In this document: positions 11,745 through 23,930 of the stretch, piece by piece
Numbering within the stretch: the stretch's first letter is position 1
Layout of the letters: every line of letters starts with the position of its first letter
From: Tachypleus tridentatus
Lineage: Eukaryota; Arthropoda; Merostomata; Xiphosura; Limulidae
Length of the DNA stretch: 64,000 bases
Direction: 5' to 3'
NCBI RefSeq assembly: GCF_004210375.1
Contig: NC_134834.1
Coordinates: 38,530,264-38,594,263 of the forward strand
Translations under genes and position numbers: made by a program
The notes under the pieces: model-generated
What the model was told of the DNA's origin: nothing
Seen by the model: the letters and a program-made list of their open reading frames with translations, nothing else
Database searches by the model: none

Positions 11745-11825
11745 TTAGAAAAGCCACGAAGAGCATCGAAACCCAGTTGCTGGTAATACAAGTCAGCAGA
11801 CAAACTACTGTGCTACGAGAGGGGA
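11745..11825 (-). repeat. SINE type B/C head fragment, decayed
   Basis: The forward text GCATCGAAACCCAGTTGCTG followed by AATACAAGTCAGCAGACAAAC is the reverse complement of a diverged type B head. Tail not preserved. Confidence 0.55.
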
Positions 11826-12234
11826 CGCCTCAGCATTAATGAACAATAAGATAAAAATGCAGGTACTGTGCATTGAATAAAAATAGTTAGGAAACTTTAA
11901 TCAAGAGAGAATTAAAAGTCCCAAGTGTTCGATACGAGAAGCTTGAAAATTAGCATCTCAAGCAGATTTGATTAGGCCCACTAAATCAGAATATATTGTT
12001 CAGTTATAGAGACCGATTTGAATATAAATAAAGCTTACATACTTCATATTCACTTCGTGTGTTTTTAAACTTTGGGGAATATAAGACTTGTTGCATCTAA
12101 CTTATTAAATTCGAGCACAACTAAAAGAAAAGTATATAAATATATGTAGTGTTTAAGCTTAATCAAAGATGCAGTTTTATCACAAATAGAAAAAGACATA
12201 ACATTTTCTAACAATATATTCAATATCAAATATT
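11826..12234. other. AT-rich spacer, nothing recognised
   Basis: No feature I can support. Confidence 0.45.
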
Positions 12235-12335
12235 CTGTTTGTCGTTAAGCACGACACTACCGCGTTCCCCAAGTATCAAAACCCGGTTTTTAGCGTTAAA
12301 AGCACTCAGACTTATGACACAGTTACTGATACGCA
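12235..12335 (-). repeat. SINE type B fragment, decayed
   Basis: The forward text GTATCAAAACCCGGTTTTTAGCG and the following CAGACTTATGACACAGTTAC are the complement of a diverged type B head. Open frames on both strands here (12226-12450) are by-products of this repeat. Confidence 0.55.
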
Positions 12336-13260
12336 TAAAACGTGATACCATAAAATATTGTTCTAAAGTATTTTTATTTAATCCGGTAAACATTGTCTTG
12401 ACAACTGAAAATACACCGAATTTTTCAAAAATTGTGTAATATATGATCATCTAAATGTTAGTTTGAAATTTTAGTATATATATGAACATATTACATTGAA
12501 AAGCTATTTAATTAGCATTGAGTAACAACACTTATAGAATATAAATAATAATATATCATTGCGTCTTGTTAAGTTTCTCGGATGTAACAGAAACGTAATA
12601 AGTAGTTTTCCTATATAAGGGTAGGTGTAACCCCTCACCCCACAAGATTTATCCTTTCCGTCTTCTAATGATGACTTCGAGAAAAATTGTTCAAAATAAG
12701 AAAATAGCATTTGAAAGCAAACCTTTCTTTATGACAAAGCTTTTCGTGAATCCACCCTCAGTGATTAATCCAGTTTTTCGAAGAACTCCATTAAAGGGTG
12801 TATAAATCCTGTGACTGATATCTCCATCACGTTCACGACAAGGGGCTTCACCCTGTATTTTTCCCAGTTGTGGTAAAAAGTGCGTGGATTAAAGACGAAT
12901 TTCATGTAACATTTCAGTTCTTTTGCTCAATTTCTACAAATTGGCTCCAATGTATCTCAGATTTTGTAGTTTTTTTTTCTGCTTAGTAAGAAGAAATCTT
13001 TTCGGCCTTGTTCATTTTCTAAGGTATATTGCTTGACGTATCTCGAAAGGGTGTAAGCTTCTGAAGAAAGAAAAAAACTGTTATTCTCGCCAAACACTTA
13101 TTAATTTTTATTCTGTTGATTAAAGATAATGTTCTACTTCATAAATTATCTAAGATTGTAATTAAAAGTATATATTGGTAGTTAAGATTGAATGTAGAAC
13201 TTTGTTTCTATCAATAGAAGTCCGTGTTTATAAGAAATAATGATCCTATACATATATCAG
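12336..13260. other. AT-rich DNA, nothing recognised
   Basis: No convincing coding signal on either strand. Confidence 0.45.
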
Positions 13261-13356
13261 ATTATACACCTGCACCTTCGTAGACCTAACACATTATACA
13301 CCTGCACCTTCGTAGACCTAACACATTATACGCATGCACCTTCGCAGACCTAACAC
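13261..13356. repeat. 32-bp tandem repeat, three units
   Basis: Three copies start at 13261, 13293 and 13325; each contains CACCTTCGTAGACCTAACAC or a near variant. The first two units are identical; the third has three substitutions (TACGCATGC, CGCAGACC). Confidence 0.95.
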
Positions 13357-13590
13357 ATTACGACAGTTTCCCAGTCCTTTCTGTCTTTTGATGATACATC
13401 GTAACTTTGTATAATATTGAGTAACGAAATCATGGAAAAGTAGTAAACAATTCTAATTCTGTGGTAGATTATGATTTGGTTTTTGTACCTATCACATAAT
13501 ATAGCATTTAAGTAAACGAGTTCTCGTATTGGGTAGAGCAGTTGTTACAAATTAGGCTTCGTTTTAGTGCTGGTTAAAAAGTTTGATATG

Positions 13591-13705
13591 CTTCCCGGGT
13601 GGTTCAGTGATAACTGATCTATAACGCTGAAAAAAACATCTTGTTTCGACAACTACGGTTAGCAGACTACAGCTAACTCATTGTGAAGTTTTGAGCTTAA
13701 CAAAA
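13591..13705 (+). repeat. SINE type B, decayed
   Basis: Begins GCTTCCCGGGTGGTTCAGTG, continues with CTATAACGCTGAAAA and TTGTTTCGACAACTACGG, and ends near CTCATTGTGAAGTTTTGAGCTTAAC, matching type B head, B-box region and tail at low identity. Confidence 0.6.
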
Positions 13706-14059
13706 ACAGTGTTTGATAAATATAGTTTTATTTATTTTATTATCACTATATATTTTTTTTTCGCTGATATCTTAGTAAATAGGTTAAGGACTAGCATAAA
13801 TTTCCCAAGCTGGTAAAACATCATGATATATTATTAGACTTATGACCGAAAACATCGTTAATAGGAAGATTGCCCAACTGATGAAATAATTCATTCTGAT
13901 CTTTATAATAAGAAAGTATAGCAATACTCATTATCGGCTTGATTTTTAGTTTTAGTCTAACTAGTTAACTTGCTATGATCAGAACTGAATATTAAACACT
14001 AAGCAAAAAAAATATCATTATAAATTACTAGCGTCTGAAGAGAATTTGAGTCTGGTTTA

Positions 14060-14150
14060 GTGCAAAACTATACAATAAAATATCTGCGATCTGTCCACCA
14101 CACGAATTTTAGCATTATAAAACCGAAAACGCATCTTTCAGACACTGAAG
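14060..14150 (-). repeat. SINE type B fragment, decayed
   Basis: The forward text CAAAACTATACAATAAAATA followed by TCTGTCCACCACACG is the complement of the type B tail and linker. Head barely recognisable. Confidence 0.5.
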
Positions 14151-14281
14151 AACGTATTCTGACGTGCCTTTCTTCGTCTTTATTGTTTATGTCACTTTCT
14201 TTGTTGATGGTGCTAGTTTAATATTAAATATTACATTAGAAGTAATTTTTCAAGTTTTATAACATATTCTTTGCTACTGTT

Positions 14282-14577
14282 CTTTCTCTAAGTAGGGCCC
14301 GGCATGGCCAAGCGCGTTAAGGCATGTACTTCGTAATCCGAGGGTCGCGGGTTCGCGCCCGAGTCGCGACAAACATGCTCGCCCTCCCAGCCGTGGGGGC
14401 GTTATAATGTTACGGTCAATCCCACTATTCGTTGGTAAAAGAGTAGCCCAAGAGTTGGTGGTGGGTGGTGATGACTAGCTGCCTTCCTTCTAGTCTTACA
14501 CTGCTAAATTAGGGACGGCTAGCCCTCGAGTAGCTTTGTGCGAAATTCAAAACAAACAAACAAACTTTCTCTAAGTA
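14282..14577 (+). repeat. SINE type A, full length, with 13-bp target duplication
   Basis: Head GGGCCCGGCATGGCCAAGCG, B box GGGTTCGCGCCCG, complete body and CAAA-rich tail. Perfect flanking repeat CTTTCTCTAAGTA at 14282-14294 and 14565-14577. This is one of the best-preserved copies and useful as a family reference. Confidence 0.93.
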
Positions 14578-17488
14578 ACAGTTCTAGAGGATAAAAAAGA
14601 AACACAAATAAAGTTAACAGGAAGCTTGAATAATTGAATAAAGATTTGCTTCAAACAAAATCATGCTTTATGATATCCAAATCCAGAATCCAGTGATATG
14701 ATTGGTATTCATTAATTTAGTTGCGGCAACTTCAGAAAAAAATTTACTGCAAAAATTCATAGAACTTAAGTTCTTGAGGATATAAACTGTTAAACATTTA
14801 TCTAAAATATTACAAAATAAATAATAAATTGTACACATTATTTATAGTCAAGATACAGTTTCTTGAGTTTAAAACATTTTTTTATGATCATGTAATTTAC
14901 TATTATCATTAGGAGTAGGCTACTTCCAACGGAATTAATGTGTTAACCTTTAATAAAAGAAAGTAACGCATTTATAAAATGTTCCAGAGAAAAGTGCATT
15001 TAATATTTTACTTTCTGTCCAATATCTTTATTTCATTCTTTTTCATGTATCAGTTATTCTGAACTTTAGCTTTACTTTATAATTGATATCTTAATACAAT
15101 ATCCTTTTATTCTGTGGATCCCATTGCTGTAAAGTTAACTCGGTTTTTACCTGGATACATCACAATACAGATAGGAAGAAGAAAATTTTGGTACAGTGAT
15201 TGCATTATATAATTTTGTAAAGTATGCTGTTTCTTCTGAAGTGTGTAATGTCCTTTATTTGAACTTATGAGTTTTAACATTAAGGAAGCTTTTGAGTGAA
15301 GGAAATGGCAGTTTTCACAACTAGAAGGACTTTTGGAGAAGGATTAGCGTTAGTTAATAAAGAGAAATTGTTGTTTGAGATAACTGTCGGGCTCAGAAAG
15401 AGTTCTTTGGATGTCTTACTTTAAATGATGTGGAGATCCATTACTTCTATCTCATGACCAAGAAGAAAAAAAGACACTAATATCAGGTGCACACAGAATG
15501 ACTGTCCAGGATCTTCCCTTGAAGATTGATCCCAATACAGGAAAAACATAAATTATTAAGAGTTAATACGGTTGTGTGGCATCTAGTGAGTCTTGGAACA
15601 AGTGAAATGATCTTGATAGTACTTTCACACTTACACGAACCAGAATAATCCAGTTTCAGCTCTGGATGAAGTCACTTAAGAATATAGAAGAGTGACTGGA
15701 AGTACCGTTGGAGGAAGAATCTGCCAATAGAAGGTATCTAAGCAGCAGATGAGACGGCAGGTACAAAATAGCGAAGTAAGGCAATAATAAGATTCTTCAA
15801 ATTAGGAACAATGCACAAAACCAACCACAGATAATGGGAAGGCTTGTGGCCGTGAAGCGCTAATGGCCATGCTGTTGAGTGCACATTATTTTTATTATAA
15901 CTTAGGAGAAGGGTCTACTACTCTGCAGAGTGTCGGGTCCCTGACAGCATTGTCAATGCAGTCAGGTAATGATTGAGAAATTATGCAAGAAAGGTAATGA
16001 TTACGACCACCCTGTGAGCAACGCAAGCATATCCATTTGCCACGATTTAAGAATGTAACAACTAAGAATTTGAACCTTTTTCTGAAATGATTCAGATAGG
16101 TAATTGCTTGGAATGGCTTGACTTCATAAATTACTTTGTATTGTCTATTTTGGAGTTTAAATGATGATCCAGCCCTTCTTATGGATACGTCAATAGACCA
16201 CTAAAATAAAACAGGATAATCCATTGGTCTAAATTTAAGACTTGGAGGAGAGATACCATGAAAAGCGTGGCTATATATATGAATGATTTTACCATTCTCA
16301 TTGTAAAGCTTACCCTGAAATTACAAGTTTATTCTCATTGATAAGTTTGTGAAAAACCTACCCAATTAATCAATGCAAAATATCCTGGGTGTGAGAATAT
16401 TTTCACCCTTATTGAGGTATTAATAACCTTCAACCAGGCTTAAGAGAGAAGGAATTTTATAGTTGCAGCTACAACAATTTTATCTGGGACAGACCATCTT
16501 ACCCCAACGCCCATATACCTATCTCACATCAAATTCGAACTCATTTAAGGGTTAACCAACTAACCACACACACCTTGGCTATTTTTGAGTTTTTTGCTGT
16601 GCATACGTCACAACGAATACTACTAATGTTCCCACCAGGATATCATCATGAACGGGCAAAACAAAGCGCCGTTTACTTTGCTTGTAGGATATTGGGTCAA
16701 TTTCGAATGATCTGCTTCTTCTTCGTCAAGATGCAAGGTAGACTAGGCTATCAGCTTTAACTGATGGTACAACATGTGCAACAAAGTCAAAAGCAGGTAA
16801 AGAATATTGCTTATACGTCTCTGAGGAATTAACAAATTCAAAACTGGGTCTACCTATAAGTTTGATAAAATGCAAAGAACAACATGTACTAAAAAGTAGC
16901 TTTACAAGGAGTACAAGGAAGAGAGAGAGAGTTCATCACTGGCACAAAAATGTCCAGAACATTTGTAGAGTTCATGGTATATCATTCACTCTGAGTAAAA
17001 CCATCACTTGAGTAAATCAACAGAAATTGTATTCTTTTAAATGGAGGTAAACTACACGCGAATAGAGAGATTAAATTCTCTCTATGTCTAGAATGTTTCT
17101 CTTGAAGAATGGGATTGCCATCGCTGACATTGACTTTGGTATTGGCATTCTTAGGATATACATATTGCAGAAATTACTGATATGTTTTACTTATGCAAAT
17201 GGTGAGTTTATATGGTAGAAACATTAGGTGTTAACAACATAAACAGTGGAATGCATTAATTTATATGGAAAAGAAGTCGCATTATTACCGTATACACAAA
17301 AGATGTTCTGTGATTTATTACAAAGGAAGTCTAATTTATTGATGCCATGCAATGTGGCAACATAGCCCAAGCATAAAAAGAGTCGTTTCCTAACCAGAAA
17401 TAAAGCAATATTAGGCCGTGCAGTTATCTGTATAATACATTGTCCAGTCTGTGAATGTGTAACTTTCTCGAAATATTATTTCCATATA
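14578..17488. other. Unassigned DNA, possibly old coding debris
   Basis: From about 15280 to 16850 base composition is less AT-rich and short frames appear on both strands, for example 16575-16760. I could not match any segment to a family. It may contain very old mobile-element or processed-gene debris, but I cannot support a specific call. Confidence 0.35.
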
Positions 17489-17725
17489 CATGGGATGGAC
17501 AAAACACTTGGCCCCCTTGAAAATATTGTTAATATGTTATATCGTTTATTAGATAACAGAATAATACGTAAAACTATAAGTTTTTTGAACACACTCGACA
17601 AGATATGTTCAAATACGATTTCAAATCTTAATTTTAACACTGGATTTCGTAAATATCTAAACTTTTCATGATTTTAGTTACATTTTTCATGAAAAGTGTT
17701 GCACCTCCGCTGTAGTTTCTTAGAT
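17489..17725 (-). mobile_element. Terminal fragment of a Tc1-like transposon
   Basis: Starts with the terminal sequence CATGGGATGGACAAAA followed by a GGCCCCCTTGAAAAT segment. The next roughly 200 bp match, in reverse complement, the 3' end of the Tc1-like element at 58430-59024 (shared text includes GTTATATC, GATTTCAAATCTTA and ACACTGGATTTC). No transposase coding remains on this side. A second TIR was not found. Confidence 0.8.
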
Positions 17726-17743
17726 CTTATTAGTACAATTAGT

Positions 17744-18363
17744 CTATAAAATGTACACTCTCTGTATGTAGAAACTTTTTACAGGGCCACTATATTCCAT
17801 AGCCAAAAAAGACATTTTCCAAGTTGAATTTGAAACAAGGAATGACTGGCTCCAGGGAACTGGCTTGAAGCAAATAGGTAAAGGCCAAGATGTAGTTAGT
17901 GAAACCTTACTTTTCACTACTAGCATAACCAGTAGAAATATGTAACTCCAAGCCTTATTACCAACATTATTTGTGTTCAAAAATATGGAGGTGAATGAGG
18001 GAACTGCCATTTTAATGGTAGTTAAATTAATGCTACCCAGAAGGCCCCATGAGATGCATTCACAGCAGTCAAGGTCAAGCCTATCAACAACCCCAGTGAC
18101 CACCACGTTTTTAAAGCTGATTTTGTATGAGATCCTGGTGTTGAAGCAGTACTGACAGGAGATGTCAACAACGTATATGGATGCCTGAACTCTGTATTAC
18201 TACAAGACGAACTGATTGTGTTGAATGGACAGTCTGCCTTCATAAAAGGAAGAAGAATGCCAACTATGTGTAGAGCTGGTACAGAACAAGGAAAGATTTC
18301 GCTCAAACCAAGTATATCAACCATTCTACTGCACTTACCAGTCACCATTCAAACAAAACATTA
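17744..18363. other. Open, unidentified coding-like patch
   Basis: Overlapping open frames occur on both strands: minus 17744-18106 (120 codons), minus 18022-18348, plus 17973-18155 and a plus frame from about 18131 to 18362 (reading GDPGVEAVLTGDVNNVYGCL). This patch is more GC-rich than its surroundings, so long frames are partly expected by composition. A plus-strand reading, FQVEFETRNDWLQGTGLK near 17817, looks protein-like, but I recognise no domain. It could be a decayed exon or pseudogene. Confidence 0.25.
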
Positions 18364-19476
18364 AAGGGCCTGTTTTTGGGGTTGATATGGAGGGAGTTGA
18401 ACCTATGTTTGCGACTGGATTAATATATTTACATATATTGTAAATTTTAATGCGTATTTTTTATCTTATTTAGTTATTTATATATTGTTATTTTATGTAT
18501 GATATATGTATTTATTATTTTAAGGGTTTATTTATTTACTCCTGTTTTCAGAATTTACTCTTTGATCTCGTATAGTTTGCATTTAATTCTGGGTGTTGCT
18601 TTAATGAAGTGTCTGTATTAACGGGTTTCTTCTATTGTATTGTATTTCACACTTTTTACCTTTATAACTTATGTCGAATGATTTGTATTGCATTTTGAAT
18701 ATTTAGCATGTTTTATTAAGAACTCGTTTTGCTTTTATTTTTATATATACTGTAAATAATTTGATTTAATTATTTAATTTTCTTTTATTCTCATTGTGTA
18801 AGAAGTTATTCACTGTTGCGATCAACATTAAAGGTCAAGCTGCTCCATCAACTATTTTAATGCATTCATTGCAAGGATTTGTGTTAAAATGTTTTTATAT
18901 ATTATTAAAGTTTTTTGTGTGTACATGATCTTTAAAAATGGGTTGAATTGTTGCTGTTTTAAATTTGTTTGGAATTTTTAATTAAGTTTACTTAATATTT
19001 ACTATGTTTATGTGTATCATCATTACATTTTCTATTTTAAAATTATTTTCTATATGCAATATTTTTCGTTAAAAGGTTTTGTATCGTAGAGTGATGTGTT
19101 TTGTTTGTACGTTATTATTTAACGTTTTATTTTTGTCTTTATTTCAATTATTAAATGCCTTCTGTTAGTTTTGCGTGTTTGTATTTTTGTTAAAGGATTT
19201 ATTCTTTATTTTGTGTAATTTCAGTGTTAAATGGTTTATCTTTATATTGTAATATTTTTCTTTGGCCAAAGTCACCCCTGTCAAGTAAAATTTATATTGC
19301 ATTTTCTTTTGTTTAAGGGTTATGATGTCTGTGTGGTGTGCAGATATTTGCAAAGGAAATAGAAGGTTACTGCACTCCTCGACCAGAGTGCGAGTTAAAG
19401 TTCATTGGTATAAAAATGTTAAAATAAATTTTGAGCTTGAGGAAAACTCTGAAAGAGAAAACAGAGGAAAGTATTG
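18364..19476. other. Very AT-rich DNA
   Basis: T-rich on the plus strand with no credible frame. It could be UTR-like or simply low-complexity spacer. Confidence 0.4.
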
Positions 19477-19495
19477 TATATATATATATATATAT
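19477..19495. repeat. TA dinucleotide microsatellite
   Basis: Uninterrupted alternating TA run of about 19 bp. Confidence 0.95.
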
Positions 19496-19774
19496 CCTGC
19501 ATTTGTATTTTCTTAAGTTATTTTAATATACATTTTGAATTCATTCTTTATTTTGTATATGTGCATGTTTCATATAACATGTGTTAAAGAAATCTATTAG
19601 ACTCATCTCATCTTTATTACTTTATAGGATGTAGTAATTATTCTGTCTATAGGTAGTACTGTTGTTAATTCTGCATATTGTTCAAGCATGTCAACAGTAA
19701 TGTTTTTAAATAGTAGTTTAGGGGATATCTTGAGATCAAAACCTCACCTGTGTTTGAATGAGAGTGACTAATTA

Positions 19775-19906
19775 CATGTTTGTTTGTTTGTAATAAAGCA
19801 CAAAGCTACACAATGGGCTATCTGTGCTTTGCCCACCACGCGTATCTAAACCCGTATTCTACCATCGTAAGTTCACAGACATGCCGCTGTGCCACTGGGG
19901 GCACTA
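19775..19906 (-). repeat. tRNA-derived SINE, type B, full length
   Basis: Minus-strand copy with complete head (GTGCCCCCAGTGGCACAGCG), linker (GGGCAAAGCACAGATAGCCC) and tail ending in a CAAA-type repeat. The flanks ACTAATTACATG and ACTAATCATG resemble a decayed target duplication. Confidence 0.88.
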
Positions 19907-21006
19907 ATCATGTGAGGCGCTAGTCTGGGTAGATAAGAAGGAATGTTGTAATTAAACAATTGGATTTTAAAGGACAAACAGCTCAAAGAGAGAATATTGT
20001 AAAGGTGATAATTGTCCATTACACAAAAACAATTACTTGCACCGAACTTACAATAAAGATTGTTTATTTTGTATTTTACTTTGTGTGCACTCTTGCTATT
20101 CCATTCGCTCATGACTCAGTTGTTCATAAATTTAGCATTTCTCATAACAATTATCTTAATCGAATTTCCTGCTATTTTGTGGACCTATTCCATTGCTCCA
20201 AGGCTCATTCAGTTTTAAGTGAGTATAGCTACAAGTCCATGGTTAGCGTCACATTGCAACAAACACGTTTCGTATTTTGGATCTATGTTCACATTATAAG
20301 AGCTGTAGTCATGTTCATTCAGTTGATTAACGTAGACCTAGAACTGGTAGGGGTACTATTCACTAGCTGCTTTCACTAAAGTCTCGTTACAAAGTAAGGA
20401 ATGACTGGTGTACGTAACTTGTTTAACTTTCTGTGAATATCTGCTAGAAACATTTGTTTTGCATTTGAGTTATATTTTACCCTGTCAAGTATATAATAAC
20501 TATTTGATAAATAACAATTATTAAGGTAACTAATATAAATATTTTAGAATGACTTTTTACCTTTATTTCTGCAACAGACGTTAATTAATGCATTTGCAGT
20601 TTTCAACGTCGTGGATAAACCTGACATCGCTTAAGAACCAGTTTTAAGAGTCACTAGGAAAACCATCTAGACAAAGTTTTCTTTGAAAGCCAACTACATA
20701 TTTAGGGTTACAGTCTAAGAAGATGGTTATGGTAAAGTGTCGAAATATTTCATTTGATAAACTGGATGTCAAGTAATAAGTTTTATTTTGATATGAACTA
20801 TTCACTACATAAGTCTTATCCTTGATAATATTTGTGCTCACGGATAAAAAAAAAATCCAAATGACTAGCTCTTATTATAAACTTATTTAGGATAAAACTG
20901 AGACTGCGGGACATTTTTAAATCTATAATCAACAAATGGTTCTTTACTGATTTGTAATTGGTTAAATTCAAACTTCAAAGTTATTATAGTTTGTAATAAT
21001 TACACT
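19907..21006. other. AT-rich DNA, nothing recognised
   Basis: A 139-codon plus-strand open frame (19960-20379) has no recognisable motif and many aromatic and hydrophobic residues, as expected from AT-rich noise. I do not call it a gene. Confidence 0.4.
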
Positions 21007-21230
21007 GGCCTGGCATGGCCAAGTGCATAAGGCGTGCGACTCGTAATCCGAGGGACGCGGGTTCGCGCCCGCGTCGCGCCAAACATGCTCGCTCTCCCAG
21101 CCGTGGGGGCGTTATAATGTGACGGTCAATCCCACTATTCGTTGGTAAAAGAGTAGCCCAAGAGTTGGCGGTGGGTGGTGATGACTAGCTGCCTTCCCTC
21201 TAGTCTTACACTGCTAAATTAGGGACGGCT
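21007..21230 (+). repeat. SINE type A, 3' truncated
   Basis: Well-preserved head and body with a near-consensus tRNA-like region, ending abruptly at AAATTAGGGACGGCT before the AGATAGCCC tail. Since LINE-mobilised copies normally lose the 5' end, the missing 3' end implies a later deletion or rearrangement at 21230. Confidence 0.9.
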
Positions 21231-21782
21231 CGGTGTAGTGGGCTAACAACCTATTTACTTAAATACTTATTGAAGAATCCGCAAGCGATTGCGGCCCTAT
21301 GTTCCTAGATGGAATCTAATGGTGATAACTAATGATTACACAAAGGACATATTGGATAATAATTTTTTGGTCTTTAGAAACAGCACACAGTTTAGACTGA
21401 ACATTATGTAATACTTTTCAAGCGTATTGTATACAACACCGCTAATCCATTAGTTATTAATATTTTAATATAGCTTTATAATGCTTCATAACTTGAGAAT
21501 TAAAATAAATCGCGAAAAAGAAGACATCAAAGCATATCGTCATGTTTGTACAATTCTCAAAACATATATATTCAAGTTTTAACTGTTAGAAATATATATC
21601 TTTGTCATAACACACTTTTAAGTCAATCCCCCTTTCAATATGTTAAGTGTAAAGAATTCAGTTTCAGATATGGACAAAATGTTAAAAGATTGCCATATAT
21701 ATGTGTGTTTATTAAAGAACAAAGAAATACACAGATACACAAGAAAGTATTATTTGAACTCACGTGTAAGTGGCAAACCAGT
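21231..21782. other. AT-rich spacer, small GC palindrome
   Basis: Contains CCGCAAGCGATTGCGG at 21279-21294, a 6-bp-arm palindrome, close to the SINE breakpoint. Otherwise nothing recognised; short open frames on the plus strand have no motif. Confidence 0.4.
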
Positions 21783-21887
21783 ATGTAGACCTACTTACAA
21801 TGCTAGAACCAGGTGTCGATACCCGTTGTGGGCAGAACACAGATAACCCTTTGTGTAGTTTTGTGCTTATCTTAAAACAAACATTTG
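21783..21887 (+). repeat. SINE type B, 5' truncated
   Basis: Begins within the anticodon-arm region (GACCTACTTACAATGCTAG), continues with GTGTCGATACCCGTTGTGGGC and ends with the ACCCTTTGTGTAGTTTTGTG tail and AAACAAACA. Confidence 0.8.
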
Positions 21888-21951
21888 TAAGCATCCACTT
21901 GTCTCTTTATGTTCAATTATGCCTGAAACTTTGAAAAGAAACAAGTTCCTT

Positions 21952-22251
21952 ATGCCTTGTTGTAGGCCCGGGATGGCAAAGTGGTTAAAGCTTTCAACTT
22001 GTAATCCGAGAGTCGCGGGTTCGAGTCCCCGTCGCATCAAACAAATGCACGCTCTTTCAGCAATGAAGGCGTTGTGTGGTACGGTCAATCCCACTATTCG
22101 TTGGTGAAAGAGTAGCCCAAGAGTTGATGGTGGGTGGTAATGACTATCTGCCTTCCCTCTAGTCTTATACTGCTAAATTAGGGATGGTTAGTGCAGATAG
22201 CCCTCGTGTAGCTTTGCGCGAAATTCAAAACAAACCAAATGTCTTGTTATA
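21952..22251 (+). repeat. SINE type A, full length, older copy
   Basis: Complete head (GGCCCGGGATGGCAAAGTGG, B box GGGTTCGAGTCCC), body and tail. Flanks ATGCCTTGTTGTA (21952-21964) and ATGTCTTGTTATA (22239-22251) match at 11 of 13 bases, consistent with an aged target duplication. Confidence 0.88.
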
Positions 22252-22832
22252 TTATCCCACTTAAGTACATGAGAAATCAAGAACAACAAATGAAAGTAGT
22301 AATGAGAAGAGACTAGATTCGTGTGGACTTTGGTCTTGATAATGGTGACGCCGTTAAAACGCCATATCTTGTTGTGATAATTATTTCGTATTCAGTCAGC
22401 TGATAAAAAAACACCCATTTAACTTTTCATAGAAGTATATTACAAGATACCCCTCTCGAGACAAATAAGATAGTTGATTAAATCCTCGTAGGTTAAGAGC
22501 GTGAAGAATGAATAACACATCCGCTTTTTTTTTTTTTAACAAGAAGACTTATGATCAGCTTCTGGTTTATGCCTCTGAATGTAGTTCTTCTCAGGAGTGC
22601 CTTATAAACGCGGCAGATTAGTATTTGAAAACTAGGATTGGTAGTAATTATTAATTAGCATTTGACAATTAATTATAAATTAGGCTTATTAGCTACTAAC
22701 CGTAACAGGGGTACACGACCGTTACTATATTACCATAAGTACATTCAAAAATATTTCTCATGGTAGCTTTTCTTTCAATGCATAATGAGTCAGCAAAGAT
22801 CCCTCCATAATTTTAATTTGATTCTATTTAGA
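22252..22832. other. AT-rich spacer, nothing recognised
   Basis: No feature beyond short A/T runs. Confidence 0.45.
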
Positions 22833-23056
22833 AGTTATACTGCCATACCTAGGTATCATCCTTCAGTTATACTGCCATACCAAGATATCATCCTTCAGTT
22901 ATACTGCCATACCTAGGTATCATCCTTCAGTTATACTGCCATACCTAGGTATCATCCTTCAGTTATACTGCCATACCTAGGTATCATCCTTCAGTTATAC
23001 TGCCATACCTATGTATCACTCTTCAGTTATACTGCCATATCTAGGTAACACTCTTC
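22833..23056. repeat. 32-bp tandem repeat, seven units
   Basis: Seven head-to-tail 32-bp units starting at 22833, each beginning AGTTATACTGCCATACC and carrying the palindrome ACCTAGGT in most units, followed by ATCATCCTTC. Unit 2 reads CCAAGATATC, and units 6 and 7 end in CACTCTTC or ACACTCTTC. The unit is unrelated in sequence to the 32-bp repeat at 13261. Confidence 0.97.
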
Positions 23057-23251
23057 AGTAAATTATCCAGCTTTTCCTTTGTTTCATTTCAATTTAAAAG
23101 TGGAGATACTTATGTGTAGATTGCAGCAATGAAGTTTCAGAGAGAAACAAAACTAACCACATAGAAAGATTTATTTCTTCACACGCCAGGCACCTAACGC
23201 TGGAAGGTTATGAGGAACTTTTATGCCTGAGGGACATTTATATGCATCATT

Positions 23252-23285
23252 ACACACACACACACACAAACACACAAGTAACCTT
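23252..23285. repeat. CA dinucleotide microsatellite
   Basis: A (CA)n run interrupted by CAAACA, within AT-rich DNA. Confidence 0.9.
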
Positions 23286-23682
23286 TTTCTTATTTTTGAA
23301 TAAATAACATTTTTATATCAAGTAGCAAATTCAGTAAATAGTTGATTTGAAGTTGGCCTGGAAATCTTCCAAACTCATCATGCTTTTCTTTATAAATTAA
23401 TTTTCCTTTGCTTGCCATCGTGCATTATTGGCTGGAGTTATGTATAAGTTGTGTTCAATGTTAATCTTCCTAGATAATTTTCCACATTGTTTTTTTGTAT
23501 ACCCTTATTGTTTAGTCTCTTTCAAGGTATATTTTCTCAGTATAACTTATTAATCTCGAGGATTGCTTAAGTTTTAGTATCATTAATTACGGGCTTCTAA
23601 ATAAATGTCAAATCAGGTATTATATAAAGTAAGATAAAGTTATCGTTCTTAACTACTTTTATATTACATAGCCAGTTATCAG

Positions 23683-23930
23683 AGATATGATCTTCAATAG
23701 TTTAATGGTTAGCATGTTGGACTACAGATTGAAAGCTCTATGGTTTAAAATACAATGCAATTGAACACGTTCCCACACTTCCAAGTGTGAGCCAATTATA
23801 AAAGCGAAACACATTATATCGTTCTAGAATCTAGACAAAGCCCAGATATTGGTTGGTGCTAGTAACTTGCTGCCATCTATCTGGTGAATAATTCAAAATT
23901 AGGGATTCCTGAAACCTAAGTGATCCCTGA
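23683..23930 (+). repeat. Diverged tRNA-like SINE with type A-like core
   Basis: A tRNA-like start (GTTTAATGGTTAGCATGTTGGACTACAG in outline, then TCTATGGTTTAAAATAC at the B-box position) is followed about 120 bp later by CTTGCTGCCATCTATCTGG and AAAATTAGGGATTCC. The latter resemble the type A body segments GACTAGCTGCCTTCCCT and AAATTAGGGACGG. The tail differs from types A to C. Only one copy is visible, so family status is inferred. Confidence 0.45.

Noticed and set aside
19960..20379. 139-codon plus-strand ORF as a gene
   Set aside because: No recognisable domain, no splice context, and composition matches chance translation of AT-rich DNA.
22833..23056. CRISPR-like array of 32-bp repeats
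   Set aside because: No spacers between units; simple tandem repeat.
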